From Juglans regia (taxonomy: Eukaryota > Streptophyta > Magnoliopsida > Fagales > Juglandaceae): a DNA stretch of 64,000 bases. The translations under genes were made by a program, and so were the position numbers. Positions 34,001 through 45,871 of this stretch are shown here, in pieces (within the stretch, counting starts at the first letter, position 1; each line of letters starts with the position of its first letter). The stretch is taken from positions 10,175,985 through 10,239,984 of the forward strand of contig NC_049902.1 of NCBI RefSeq assembly GCF_001411555.2, read 5' to 3'. The notes beneath the pieces are model-generated. The model saw only the letters and a list, made by a program, of their open reading frames with translations, was not told the DNA's origin and made no database searches.

Positions 34001-34774
34001 ATATATATATATATATATTTACCTTCTGGGCAAGATGACTTGGCAACAAGGTTCTCGACGAGAAGACGTGGGCGACTAGTCTAACCGACCAATTTAAAAG
34101 TCCAACCTAAATGACATTGTGGGCAACAACTAAAAAAAGCGAGAGGAGTCTTTCTTTTTGATGGGCTAGAGGAGTCTTTCATCCCGATAGGCGAGAGGAG
34201 TCTTTCATCCTGATTGGGAGTCTTTCTACTCAGTAGGTGAGAAGACAGCCGAGTGGTCTTCGTGACCTCCATGCCCGATATATTCAGAGCACACGGCATC
34301 TACCCAGTGGGATAACTCCTCCCAACCGGTATCAATCTACTGCTGACTACCAAATTTGAGTTCCGCAATCAATCTGATGGCATCCAAAACTTCCGAGCTC
34401 CGCAATAAATTTGTTGGCGACCAAAATCTTCTGAGCTCCACAAATCAAGCGCATATCACTAAATCTTTCATTTAGATAATTTCGATATTCTTGGGATAAT
34501 TGCCTTTTATGGGCCTCTTGGCATTGATCCTCAAAATTAAATAAGCACTAAAAATTCTCTAAATAATATCAAGCTCCAAAATTTTCCTTTTTTTCTCAAA
34601 AATCATTATTGCACTAGAATTTTCTAATAATTCTTCTAAACCCAAAGTATAAGGTCCTCTTGCCAACTCAAATATCCAAAATTATTCTTATTCTAGAATA
34701 GCTCCACTCCTAATTAATTAGGATTAAGGTTACTAAGGTCAAGGCCTAAGGAGCTTTTTAGGGGAGGTGTTACA
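31025..34774. mobile_element. Solo LTR (about 3.75 kb) nested in Copia gag-pro
   Basis: Begins tgtgacgtccccaacc and ends ggggaggtgttaca, inside the 5-bp duplication atgat (31020-31024 and 34775-34779). There are no gag or pol codons and no second LTR, so it is best read as a solo LTR or a non-coding LTR derivative. Length and ends fit long-LTR Ty3/gypsy chromoviruses (Tekay/Del type), which I name by analogy only. A promoter-like ggccttttataggcagcc is at 33310. A minor repeat of gaggagtctttc(at)c lies at 34140-34220. Confidence 0.8.
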
Positions 34775-34779
34775 ATGAT

Positions 34780-35330
34780 GCAGTAAACGTAGTGGCAGAA
34801 GAAATTCATGATGCCTTACTTCTTGCAGTGCACAGTCCGATTGATGATTGGGTGTTGAATTCAGGGTCTTCATTCCATAGCACCTCATATCGAGATATGA
34901 TGCAGAATTATGTTATTGGTGATTTTGGAAAAATGTATGCAACTGATGGAGAGGCACTGAATGTAGTAGGAATGGGTGACATGCACATCACACTTCCAAA
35001 CAAGAGCGTGTGGACTTTACAGCAAGTCATACATTTTTTAGATACGAAGAAAAACCTGATCTCTATGTGAACGCTTGATGACAGTGATTTTGCAGTAATG
35101 TTCTCTGGAGGAGCTTGAATGATCACTAAGGATACGCTGGTCTTAGCGCATGGTAAGAGATCTAACTCATTGTATTTAACATCAGGGTTCAGTGATGTGC
35201 AGGAAAATAGAAGAGTGCAAAAATGCAGGCTTTATCGCCTGAAACATGTGAGGAAGCCAAATGGAGTCAGCTTTGTCGTTCCTTATGATTTATGAGACCG
35301 GATACTCTTGATGCAGTGGGAGTTATGAGT
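34780..35330 (+). pseudogene. Copia protease and pre-integrase fragment
   Basis: Directly continues gag across the LTR insertion: EEIHDALLLAVHSPIDDWVL, then NSGSSFHSTSYRDMMQNYVI, the Copia protease active site with D-S-G changed to N-S-G. It continues to LPNKSVWTLQQVIHFLDTKK and NLISM, then past stops TLDDSDFAVMFSGG and LYRLKHVRKPNG from the GAG_pre-integrase region. It ends where the element jumps to its 3' end. Confidence 0.85.
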
Positions 35331-35477
35331 TGTCTTGTGGATGTACTGACTTAGGGCGATGTATGTGCAAGACTGAAGTAGGGCTTGACTTCAGTGCGTC
35401 TTCTAGCTTGAAGACGAGAGTTGTGAGCTGCAGAGATGATAGGGCTTGGTTGGAAACAGTGTCTGGCATGTGGAGAC

Positions 35478-35599
35478 CTAGTCTCCAAGTGGGAGATTGT
35501 TGGGGTATATGTGGAGACTGGTTTTGTAGTTCAAAAAGGTGTTTGCTGAATGTGTGCTCGACCTACGCTCGAGCGAAGTTCGCTCCGCTCAACAGTGAG
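35478..35599 (+). repeat. Polypurine tract and truncated Copia 3' LTR
   Basis: tctccaagtgggagat precedes tgttggggtatatgtggaga at 35498. The match to the 5' LTR continues through cctacgctcgagcgaagttc and stops at about 35599. Confidence 0.88.
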
Positions 35600-36462
35600 C
35601 TATTAGAGTATGTTCGGTTTTAACAATATAAAGATGGCGATGTTTTGCCTAGTCACTTTGTTCAAGGGTCTTGAGACACAAAATGTGTTGAATGAGCCCT
35701 TTGGTAGCAAAGTAGCCCTTTAATGACTCATTTACAAACTCACCAGCACCATTTATAAATAATTTTAACATGAGTTTGATATTGGGTTTCCAACATTTTT
35801 AAAAAGTGAGGTAGAAGTTGAATGAAATTTGATTTTCAAGCCGTAGGAAATTATAGATCCATAGTAGTAGACTACGGCTAGCTCCAACAAGATTGGTTTG
35901 TGCTTGAACTTGCTGATGTTGGTAATTTTTTGTAAAAATATCAGTGGTAGATAAAAGAACTCGTGCGAGTGGCATTTCCCATTCATCATGAATGGTTGGC
36001 TGAATGTTCTTCTTAGTCTTCAGAACATGAAATTTAGATTTATTTTGACATGAGGCTGAGTATAGTCTCGTCATCTACAATGGGCTGATTTTCTATTTCC
36101 TTTTCTTTTCCATAGATTTATAATAGAATTTTATATGAAAGGTTTCTTCAATAAGAGTTTTTATCTTGGTGAATACATAAAAGTATAATTCCTCGAAAGT
36201 GATTAATGCTGCAAGTCAGGAGATCATATCACTTTTAGGTGGATGTCATGCTACAAGTAATTGATAGCAAAACGAAAATAAAATTAGAAACTTCAACAGC
36301 TTATACATGTTTTTTTTTTCGGAAAAAAAAAAGGGACCCTACTCATATTTTGATATAAGAAACAATTCAAAGCCAACAGAATTGAATCCATATCAATTAT
36401 TCTAATGCTAAAGTGTAGCAGGATTACAACATCTTTATAGCAAATTCTAATATGCCATGTCC
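35600..36462. other. Downstream flank of the intact kinase gene
   Basis: No gene recognised. Minus-strand frames of 74-91 codons (35765-36074) lack any familiar motif. The 3' UTR of the kinase gene should lie just left of 36463, but no clear poly(A) signal was pinned down. Confidence 0.4.
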
Positions 36463-39400
36463 TTATTCTGATTCTGGTATGACTTGTAACTCTTGACGAA
36501 AATCCATTGCCGGTATCCTTGCATTGGTTCTTGTGGTAGCTGTGGTGGCAAAGGGATTAGGAGGCATGATCAAATTGTCCCCTCCTTCCAACATTTGAAC
36601 CGCAACTTTCATTGAGGGACGTTTCAATGGGTGCCATTGGATGCACCAGAGCCCTACAACTGCGAGTTTCTTTGCAATATGAGCATCTCCATCATCTTCA
36701 ACAAAGACTCGAAAGTCTTCTTTTTGCTCTAAACAATTATAGATCCATTCTGGAAAATAAACTTGGCTAATATTCTCTTTTGTAACCTCTGTATTTTTCC
36801 TGCCTCCAACCATTTCTAGCAACAGCATTCCGAAACTATAAACATCAACTTTATAAGTCACATTTCCAAAATTCCTAGAGAACACTTCTGGTGCAATGTA
36901 ACCCATGGTTCCTCTGGCCGTGGTCATGGATACTGCACTTTGGTCTTTAGAGCACAACTTAGCAAGACCAAAATCAGAAATTTTTGGATTGAAGTTTTGG
37001 TCTAGCAAAATATTATGAGGTTTGATGTCAAAATGAAGAATTCGTTGGTCGCACCCTTGGTGAAGATACTCAATTCCTTTTGCAATTCCAATGGCAATGT
37101 CTTGGAGCTTGTCCCAACCAAGAAATTGATTCTTGACATCTGCCGAAGATATGAACTTGTCTAGAGAGTTATTTGATAAAAACTCATAAACTAAGGCTCT
37201 TCTAAATCCATCGGCACAAAAACCAACCAAGCGAACAACATTGACATGGTGGATCGTACCCATTGTTCCCACTTCATTTAAGAATTCCTCTCCTTTTCCT
37301 TTAGAAGTGTTCAGAATCTTCACCGCAACATAGATTTCATTGGAAAGCTTTCCTTTGAACACTGTTCCATAAGCTCCTTGGCCTAACTTATCAGCAAATT
37401 CATTTGTAATCCTTCTAATATCAGAATATGTGTATCTTGAGGGCTTTAAGTTTCTGTAATCTTCCAAAAACATTTCGATCTTTGCTTGATTTTCTTTCTC
37501 AACTTTATCATACCTATAGACACGGTAGATTGCAAAGACCAACAGTACCAACAAAAATGAACCCAAAATGGCACCTGCATGGTAAAGATAAACATTGATG
37601 GGTCAAGAATTTCCACATATATATATACATATATATATATATATACAAGAATGAAAATTGAAGTGGCCGGCACGAACTACTTACCAACAATCTCTAATTT
37701 TGTCGATGTGCGACCTGTAAAAGATTTGAACATCATGATCAGCTTCTCGAGAGAACATATAATTGTTTGCACAAAAATTTATTTTCCTATGCTCTTTATT
37801 TAATAATTAGGATCATGAGTTTCTACTAAGAATTTTAAAGTCTAGAGTGAGATGGAGATAAATACATAAAATAAACTGCAAGATATTTATAGATATTGGC
37901 ATGAATTTCTCAGACAGTATTAAAAGTTAGAATAATGCTAAATGTACTTAAGAAAAATTTACAAAAAATTAAATCCTTCAATATGTTATACCTTAGGCAT
38001 TACTCTAAAAGTTAAGTAAATTGTAGAATCCATTTTATATATCTATCTAATATCTGTCTTCCATCCCCAAGCTCATGGGATTAAAATCCCAATCATTTTA
38101 ATAAGTCAGTAACTATAACCTTTCTAAACAAATTTTGGGTTATTTGTTGTGTTTTCATATCTTATGCTTCGATTTCCATTTAAGATCTGACACGTCTTCC
38201 TACAATGATAAACTTGCATTAATTAATAATATACAGTTTTGTATCATTATATAATATCTTTGTGTTATATTTATATGCATTTACATAAGACTTGAATGAG
38301 CTCACCTCAGCTCAATTGGATTCTGTTTTAAACTTGTTCTAACATTAAATACACAATTGTCAAATCATTTAAATATCACTTAATTCAAAACCTCTTTATA
38401 TATAAGACGTAAAATCTTTTTCAACTTCTTATAAATATATCTAAATTTATCTTACTATCTAAACACATCTAAACTCATTTTAGATAGATCCCATAAAACT
38501 CACTCTATCATCCCAACTCACAATCATTCATAAAGAAATTAATTCATATCAACTTAGTTCGACATCCAAACAAAGCCTTAAGTTTCGTTTGGATAGTAAG
38601 TTGAGATAAAAGTTAAATAAAGAATTATTAGAATATTATTTTTTAATATTATTATTATTACGAGATTTAAAAAAATTAAATTAATTATTATATTTTATAT
38701 AAAAATTTATAAAAATAATAATATTAAGATAATATGAAATAAGATAAAACATTTGTACTAATAATTTCATGCACTGGCCGGATGAAAATTTTCGGTTATA
38801 AAATACTAACTGCCACTGCCAAATCTTTTTTTATTTTATTTTTCTTTTCGAGAAGATCAACGAATCATAAGGGCAAAATTAGTACCAGTTTTTAGAGAAC
38901 ATTTTAATTAGTTCTTTTTTTGTTTCATTATGCAACAATTTGATAATGCATACACAACGTTTGACGATGCAGAATGGAAGACAATTATACCTTTGGCATG
39001 ATTTCTTTGTCTGGGGAAGCACTCAGTTTTTGATTCATCAGTGCTATTATTATTCTTCAAAATTCTACAATTCTCGCCTCTCTGTTCACAATGCCTGCAG
39101 TCTGGAGTGGACCAGTTCAAGTGAAGAATGTTAGCGTCGCCCATTTCAGGAACATACGGAATATTATACATCTTTGTACAAGACGATATGGGCAACTCCA
39201 TTAACGATTGACCATCATTTAAATCCAAGGCGTAAACTTGGTGGGTAGGGCCACTCAGACAAGAGATCCTGAAGATGCCATTTCTCTGATCTGTACTTTG
39301 GGAACAATTGAATAAGCCATAGCCACGAGGGTAGTAATCTTGTTCGTGGAATAGGAATTGGAAAGGCGAAGAAGATAGATTGAGTCTCCTAAGCTCTATT

Positions 39401-39702
39401 GGGAAGCAGTGATTTGGGTCAGAAAGTTGAATAACCTGAGATATATAGTCAATCTCCTCGACAAAGAGCTTTACTGAAATGGGCAGTTCGAGCAGTGTTT
39501 GGTTTGAATCAGTGCAGGAAAGAGTAAACCCAGGAAAGCTACAGTGGTCAGGTTGTCTCGTGTGGCTAAGCCGGAAAGGAAATCGGATGGCTGGGCCTTT
39601 GCCTCCACAACGTAATTCTTCACACACATTTTCATGACCTCCTACGTGGTGGTCCATCATCGTGAAAACCATAAACAAGAAGAAGGAACACGAGATCGCC
39701 AT
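36463..39702 (-). CDS. LRK10-like receptor kinase, intact, three exons
   Basis: Exons (minus strand order) 39702-38991, 37714-37685 (30 nt) and 37574-36463 join in frame to 617 codons plus stop; introns begin GT and end AG. A signal peptide (MAISCSFFLFMVFTMM) leads into a cysteine-rich GUB_WAK_bind domain (about 25-130: CEELRCGG, IRFPFRLS, GFTLSC) and a WAK_assoc-type C-terminal part (about 150-235: DCRHCEQRGENCRI). The micro-exon encodes RTSTKLEIV before one membrane helix (about 243-265). Kinase: loop LGQGAYGTVFKG (311-322), Lys333, [13 protein letters not shown] with Asp430, DFG 448, GYIAPEV. The catalytic loop has HFD, not HRD, so it is a non-RD kinase as usual for LRK10L. Likely plasma-membrane cell-wall or defence signalling; ligand unknown. 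A TATA-like stretch lies only about 30-40 bp before the ATG, so the leader would be very short or the true promoter lies elsewhere. Confidence 0.92.
38580..38765. mobile_element. Tourist-like MITE relic in kinase intron 1
   Basis: gtttcgtttggatagtaagt at its left edge equals the end of the 48221 element. The interior has the usual attattttttaatattattattatt. Just before it, 38340-38578 ends gacatccaaacaaagcctta and looks like a second relic in the opposite sense. The right end is eroded. It sits inside intron 1 of the intact gene. Confidence 0.5.
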
Positions 39703-40700
39703 TTCGGATCCTCTCTCTGATCAGTAATGTGTATTATATAAAATAAAAATAAATAAATAGAAGGGACGACTCGAAGTCTAGTCTATAATTCGTTTGATAA
39801 TGATATTTTATCTTTTTTTTTTTTTTTTTTTAAATTTATTTAAACCACAGTACACGCCTTCCAGCTCTTCAACCACGAATTATCGACCCAAACTTTTAAA
39901 AAAAAAAAATTCTTTATACTCAGCTGCAATTTGTCTTCTCAATTTTATAATTAGTGTAATTATATATTTTTTAAAAATAAAAAAAAAATACATAACTTCA
40001 TTAATAGTGACTTCTTCAACTATTAACAATAAATAAATCAAACTATCCGAAATAATTTTGAGAAGCAAACTCATGGAATTAAATATTATTTTTTAAAAAC
40101 AAAAATCAAAAGAGAAAAAAATACATTATCAACTGCGTGTTCCCGTAAATTGATCTTGAGTAATGTAACATGTTGAATTTATTTTGAAGAGAAATGATAT
40201 TAATTAATTGTGATGTTTAATCATAAAGTGATGTTAATTGATTATATATGGTCTTGAGAGATCTTTATCTTTTTTAAAAGATGAAAGAGAAAGAAGTGAG
40301 AGAAAAGGTAGAGTGGAAAGTCTCCTTCGATGACCTTGACTTAGAACAAGCTACAAGTAATTTCCTCGCAAACACATTAAATAAAGATATTTACATGGGT
40401 GGGCACAAAGATATTATTTTCTAATCCACAATCACCAGTCAATTTACATGCTTGATTCTTGAATTCATTATAAGTGTCGTGTATGTACTTGCACACAAAA
40501 ATCAGAAATAAATACATGCTTTATAACTGATTAATAAAAAGAAGAAAAAATAAATCTGAATAGATATTTTAATTTTTAAACAGTCTTTTATCAAATTTTG
40601 GTATAGAAAAATGTTAACTTAGTTAATAGTCATCAAATACTACATCATTTAATTAATGGGAAGATACTAAGTGTAGCCTATTGTACTAATTAATAATTTA
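39703..40700. repeat. Upstream flank of the intact kinase, duplicated at 53.8 kb
   Basis: Collinear with 53840-54450: gatcagtaatgt(g/a)tattatat, cgaagtctagtc, aaccacagtacacgcc, cactgcgtgttcccg and aaattgatcttgagta / aaattgatctagtgta. The phrase ttgattatatatggtcttga (40237) recurs at 24958. The other copy has lost its gene, which leaves the promoter-side flank only. Confidence 0.75.
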
Positions 40701-41126
40701 GGAAAATGCTAGATCTCCCGCTAAGGGCTCCCGCTGGGTTCTAGCAGGTGTATTTGTATGTGTTTTTTTAAGTTTTTTTATATAATTTTTTAACAATTTT
40801 AAATATTTTTAAAAAATAAAAAAAATCATAATATTATTAAAAAATATTTTTTTAATCACGAAATAAATAAAAAATCATAAAAAATATTTTTTATAATTTT
40901 TTTATTTTACTTCGTGACTAAGGAAATATTTTTTAATGATTTTTTTTTTTTACTTTCTGATTTAGGAAATATTTTTTTAATGATGTTCTAAATTTATTTT
41001 TTTTTAATATTAAAAAATATTAAAAAACCTATATAAAAAATAACTTTAAAAAATACATATAAAACAATATTACACTCTAATGGGAGCTACCAGCCGGAGC
41101 CCCCAGCGGAGGCTGTAGCATGACCC
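40701..41126. mobile_element. Mutator-type MITE
   Basis: Ends ggaaaatgctagatctcccg and the complement of ctgtagcatgaccc are inverted. The 9-bp flanks aataattta (40692-40700) and aataatcta (41127-41135) differ at one base. It is 426 bp with a long A/T centre (runs of ttttttaat / aaaaaatatt) and no ORF. The target-site length suggests Mutator. Confidence 0.75.
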
Positions 41127-42000
41127 AATAATCTAATGCTACTTCATTTAAACAATGCACAATCATATGTGCTAATAAATAAATAAAACCATTGTTGTTG
41201 AGGGTATATTTAAAAGGATGCGGGTACACATATAATAGAACTCGTATTGATATTTTATTTTAAGCTCGGATGGATTAAGGTTATTTCTAATTTTATGCTT
41301 AAAATTTAGAATAAAACACATAAAATAAATCCTATAATATTTTTTTGAGCTAAATCCTATAGATTTATTAAGCAGTGTCTTCATAGTTCATCTTTGTAGG
41401 ATATGCTTAAAATTTAGATAAACAAACACATAAAATAAATCTTAAACATTTTGTCTACTCAAATCCAAAACCCTAAATTAGTTTAGGGTTCCAATCCGTA
41501 ACCCTAAATCAATCTTTGAAACCCCTAAATTAATTTAGGATTTCAAATTGAACTCCTAAACTAATTTAGGGTTCCAATTCGAAACTCATGCACAAAATCA
41601 CAACAGTTCACAAATCACATGCAAAATTAATCTCGATTTTCCATAGCACACAGTTCACAAATCTCATTCTCCATTTCTATTTAATCCCAACCTTTCTCCA
41701 ATCTCCATAACTCAACAAAAAAAAAAAAACATAAAATACTAAAAGGTTTAGATTTGGGGCTTACCTTCGGCGACGATGATGCGATGGACACAGAGAGCAA
41801 TGACGATGATGACTACGACAAACATAGAGAGCAACGGAGATGAGCAGACGCCTAACACAGTAATAGAGACTCAGATAGCGACGGAGAGAGAACTGAGAGA
41901 GAGAATGATTCGATAAGAGGAGCGAGATTTAACACCCCAAACCTACCAAACTATGTCGTTTTGTCTACAATGACAACACGGTGTCATTTGGTCTAGGTTA
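41127..42000. other. Intergenic with telomere-like palindromic repeats
   Basis: At 41465-41585 the phrase ccctaaatta.tttaggg(t/a)tt occurs in about four imperfect turns of about 36 bp. Each turn is a small palindrome (ctaaattaatttag). To the right is a GC-richer stretch (41760-41940) of gacgatgatg words. Nothing coding is recognised. Confidence 0.5.
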
Positions 42001-44340
42001 TTTTTAAAAAAAATTTCATGCACAAAACGACGTTGTTTTGTCTGTTATATATATGGGGTCTGGGGCAGGGGAAACCTAGAGCGAGGTTGGGCCCCATACG
42101 TCCACCGCCTCCCGCATCTGCGGCATGGGTCCCCCACCATGCCCAAGCGAGGGCAGGGCGAAAGGGTTGAGGCAACGAGGGGCCACCCCTAGGTTTAGGA
42201 CCCATTTTTGTTCTTAAGAACCGATACCGATACCATAATGGTTACAAACAGGATCGAACTAGTTCAATCAATTTTTTGAATTTTTTTTTATACCCCTATA
42301 CACATGATAAGAATTTTTAAACCAAAATAATAAATAAATTAAAAATATATAAAAATAGAGGCAGATGGTCTCCACCACGGTGGTTCAGACATTTGGATGA
42401 CGAATAGCCACGACAGATGTTGGAGGTGGTAAGATCCACCCTTGTCCCAAGGGATATAGAACAGAAAAATGATAAATACCCATCACTTTACACAATAATG
42501 TTTTAAAATGATGAGTAATTTTATAAAATATTATATAAAATTAATATCTTACAAAAATATCCTTATTTTACAACATGTGTTGTGAACTGTGTTGTATGAT
42601 TACCATTACTATATAGAAGATATTAGGTCCAGCATTGAGGTAACATTAGAGGATGTATGGAAATATTTTTCATCACATCTCATTTCATATCATTTCATCC
42701 CTAAATATCATTCAAACACAAACACTCTTAAACTAATCTTTACAATTTTTTCAAGCTAATCATAACAACTTTTCTAACTTTTCAAATAAAAAACAAAAAA
42801 CAATTTAATTTTTTCACATCTCGAAACAAAAATAATATTCAAACAACATAATATTTTTTATTTCTCTTATTTTTCAAAGTCCAATGAATACTTATCTCAA
42901 AACTATCTCACTACTATTCACAAACCGGATCAGAACCGGTAAAACCGAAAGTACCGGTTTCGGAGGGTAACTTGTGTGGTATTAGTTCTTCAAAATGCAA
43001 AATTGGTGTATGTCAATTCAGTTCCAAAATTTGTCCAAAACTTAACCAAATTGGACCCGTTACACCTCTAGTTAGGGCACAAACGGGAAGAGACCTTTTC
43101 GACAAACCCTTCCTCATCGACATAGCCACTGCGAGGGAGTTACAGGAGTATTGTGTCTAGAATCCCATAGGTGTGGCGCAGATTCATCGAGTCCCTGGCA
43201 GTGACGGTGGGGCGCCACCCAAAGCTTTCAAAGTACGGGATGTCTTCAGCAAAAGAAGATTTCGGGACAACAGGGGTTTGGGATGTTTTTCATTAGGCCA
43301 TGAGGATGACAAAGAAGCAGAGGGAAATGAAGAAATGGGGAAGGTTAAAGTCGCAGATAAAGAAGTCGAGCTAGTGGAGTCTCAAGAATGTAAAGAAGAA
43401 ATGAAGAAATCAGGAAAAAGACGAAAAATGAGGAGTAGGGAAATGAAGAGCGGGTGATAACTACAAACCATCATTACCTGACTAAATGACGTGGCTGAAA
43501 GAGAATGTGGCGACGGTTACGGGGTAAGGTACACATGTTTCCAAGTTTAAAATTCTCACCTCTTGATAAGTTGAAACGACGAGTAAAGTAATAAATGGGC
43601 CAGCGGGGTAGTCCATAAGTCTAAAATCTCTAGCGGGTAGTCTAGGATCTCAAACGTCCTCAACTGAGTAAAGTAAGATATTTATAATTCCTTCATTATG
43701 AATTCACCAAGCTTACATGCGAGAGGAATTAGCTCGGTAACTAGTGGAGTTAACTGAGGACCCAAGGCTCATCATCCATAAATGGTAGCTACTCAAAAGA
43801 GTTGTGTAGCTTAACGAAAACCCTAGTCGCCCAATTTATTAGGGAGGGATAAACCTCGTATTATGAATATAGACTATGTGGTGATTAGATAATTCTGATA
43901 CATCAAGGATAAGCCTTCTAGTGGCTAAGCATTGTATAAAGTTAATCAGTTTATAGTATTCATCCAATATTCTTTATGCCTACAAATAGGGACAACTAGT
44001 AATCTTCGAACTATCTAATTGAGCATTTTTAAATTATTATCTTACTTATTGTTGACTTAAGTATCGAATGTATCACATGCGCATCACGTAATTTATATAA
44101 TAATTTGTAGATTAAAAATCATGATCGGTGGTGAAATACGTATTTTATATTTATATTTTTAATTTTTTAAAAGATTCTACTATATGAAGTGATGTAATGT
44201 GATTGTGGTTTTGAGAGAACTTTCTCTTTTAAAAGATAAAGAGAAATAGGAGAAGTGAGATACGTGGTTGTGAGCGAAGTTCCTTAAGGCGATCTAGACA
44301 TGTATGCCTTAGCACTCACCAATCCTCCTTCGTTTGACTG
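42000..44340. repeat. Segmental repeat unit U1, copy B
   Basis: Same block order as 25000-27290: an acgacgttgttttgtct lead, a GC-rich island (42055-42190), ccacccctaggtttaggacc, a Tourist-like relic (42640-42925), the 43173-43457 frame, gactaaatgacgtggctgaa, and the ccaatttattagggagggat tail. It diverges from copy A by frequent substitutions and small indels. Confidence 0.85.
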
Positions 44341-44376
44341 GTTGGATAAGATAAGTATACAAATCAATGAGTCTAA

Positions 44377-45325
44377 GGGTACGTTTGGGTAGTAAAAATA
44401 CTTGAGAAGTATTGAGAATGTTTGTGAATAGTTATGAATAAAGATTTGAGTGAGTTTGTGGATCCCATTGAGAGTATTTTTAATTGTTTGGATGGTGAAG
44501 TATGTTGAGTTGTTGACTTTGGATAGGTAGTTGAAAAAGATGTGGGTCCTATAAATATTATAGTGATTTTATTTTTAGTAATAAATATTATAGTATTTTT
44601 TAATATTAATAAATATTGTGGTGATTTTATTTTATTTTTATATATAATAATGATAAATATTATAATGATTTTATTTTTAATTTATAAATAATAGTGATAA
44701 ATATTATAATGATTTTATTTTCATATATATAATAGTGATAAATATTATAGTAATGTTATTTTTTATTTATATATTATAGTGATTTTAGTTTTTATTTATA
44801 TATAATAGTGATAAATATTATAGTGATTTTATTTTTTATTTATATTTAATAGTGATAAATATTATAGTGATTTTATTTTTTATTTATATTTAATAGTGAT
44901 AAATATTATTTATTTTAATTTTTGTTTATATATAATAGTGATAAATATTATTAATTTTTATTTTTATTTATATATAATAGTGATAAATATTATAGTGATT
45001 TTATTTTTTATTTATATTTAATAATGATAAATATTATTGATTTTAATTTTTATTTATATATAATAGTGATAAATATTATTGATCTTTTTCTTATATTTAA
45101 TAGTGATAAATATTATAGTAATTTTATTTTTTATTGTGATTTTATTTTTATTTATATATAATAATAATAAATATTATAAAATATTTATAAATAATTATGA
45201 GTAGAGATTGAAGTAGATTTGTAGATCTCATTAAGAATATTTTATATTATTTAATATATAAAATATTTTTAATATTACAAGAATACTTAAAAAATATTAA
45301 ATATGTTGACTATCCAAACTCAATC
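44377..45325. mobile_element. Tourist-like MITE enlarged by an internal minisatellite
   Basis: Starts gggtacgtttgggtagt and ends gttgactatccaaactcaatc, flanked by taa on both sides. The other U2 copies (for example 48490, gaggccaaggcattaatt) are uninterrupted here and define the empty site. It is 949 bp, against about 200-230 bp for relatives; the excess is the tandem array at 44560-45170. Confidence 0.8.
44560..45170. repeat. AT minisatellite, about 42-bp unit, about 12 copies
   Basis: Unit approximates taatagtgataaatattata then gtgattttattttttattta. The word gtgataaatatta or a one-base variant recurs about a dozen times. Copies vary by small indels. It lies wholly within the MITE. Confidence 0.85.
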
Positions 45326-45500
45326 TAAAGCATTAATTATAAGACCGGGGGATGCATTTGTAAGATAAATTGGTAGATGCCCGTAGGTTGGCCTAGTCTC
45401 CCTTGCTGAGCTTGACTTGGAATATGTTGTGAACGCATTTACCAAAAAAGATATTTATTTATTTATTGAAACCGTGTAATTTGATAATTAATTTTTTATT
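45326..45500. repeat. Repeat unit U2, right part of copy B
   Basis: gcattaattataagaccggg, ggtaggttggcctagtctcc, gcttgacttggaatatgttg and aaaaaagatatttatttatt continue the U2 unit broken by the MITE. Confidence 0.8.
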
Positions 45501-45871
45501 TAATGATTAAAAATGATTATTAATAAAATTATATATTTAAAAAAAATTATTAAAAATATTAAAAAAATACGTAAAAGTAATTAAAAAAATAAAAATTTTA
45601 AATATACTATAAAATAATAAATAATATATCATTATCCTCTTCTATATCACCCCCTAAAGTACTAAATCCACTATGTAAATCTGTTAAAAAAACTTCTTCA
45701 GACTTTTTGAGACAATGAGACGAGCTAGTTTTCAAAAGATGTGTGCAAAATTTGTGCGCTTGGAGCATGAACAGATCAATATTGTTGAGGTCAATACTTC
45801 TTCAACAAGTTCATTTTTAATTTACCCCTTTATATCCGTTCTTAGGCTTGGCTACCGTCAAGGAAGCTTTT
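45501..45871. other. AT-rich spacer
   Basis: Includes ttctatatcaccccctaaag and gacaatgagacgagctag...gtgcgcttggagcatga, repeated at about 52470-52680. No coding signal. Confidence 0.5.

Larger units (their letters stand above)
29692..35599 (+). mobile_element. Copia retrotransposon, internally deleted, with nested LTR
   Basis: 5' LTR, tRNA-Met PBS, gag, protease start, then a jump to the 3' end: a polypurine tract and the first 102 bp of the 3' LTR. Integrase, RT and RNase H are missing. A 3750-bp LTR lies between gag and protease. The 3' LTR is cut at 35599 and the target duplication is lost on that side. Confidence 0.9.

Noticed and set aside
37446..37803. Frames across the intron 2/micro-exon region, both strands
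   Set aside because: Made of a (ta)n microsatellite (37619-37646) and intron sequence; explained by the three-exon kinase gene.
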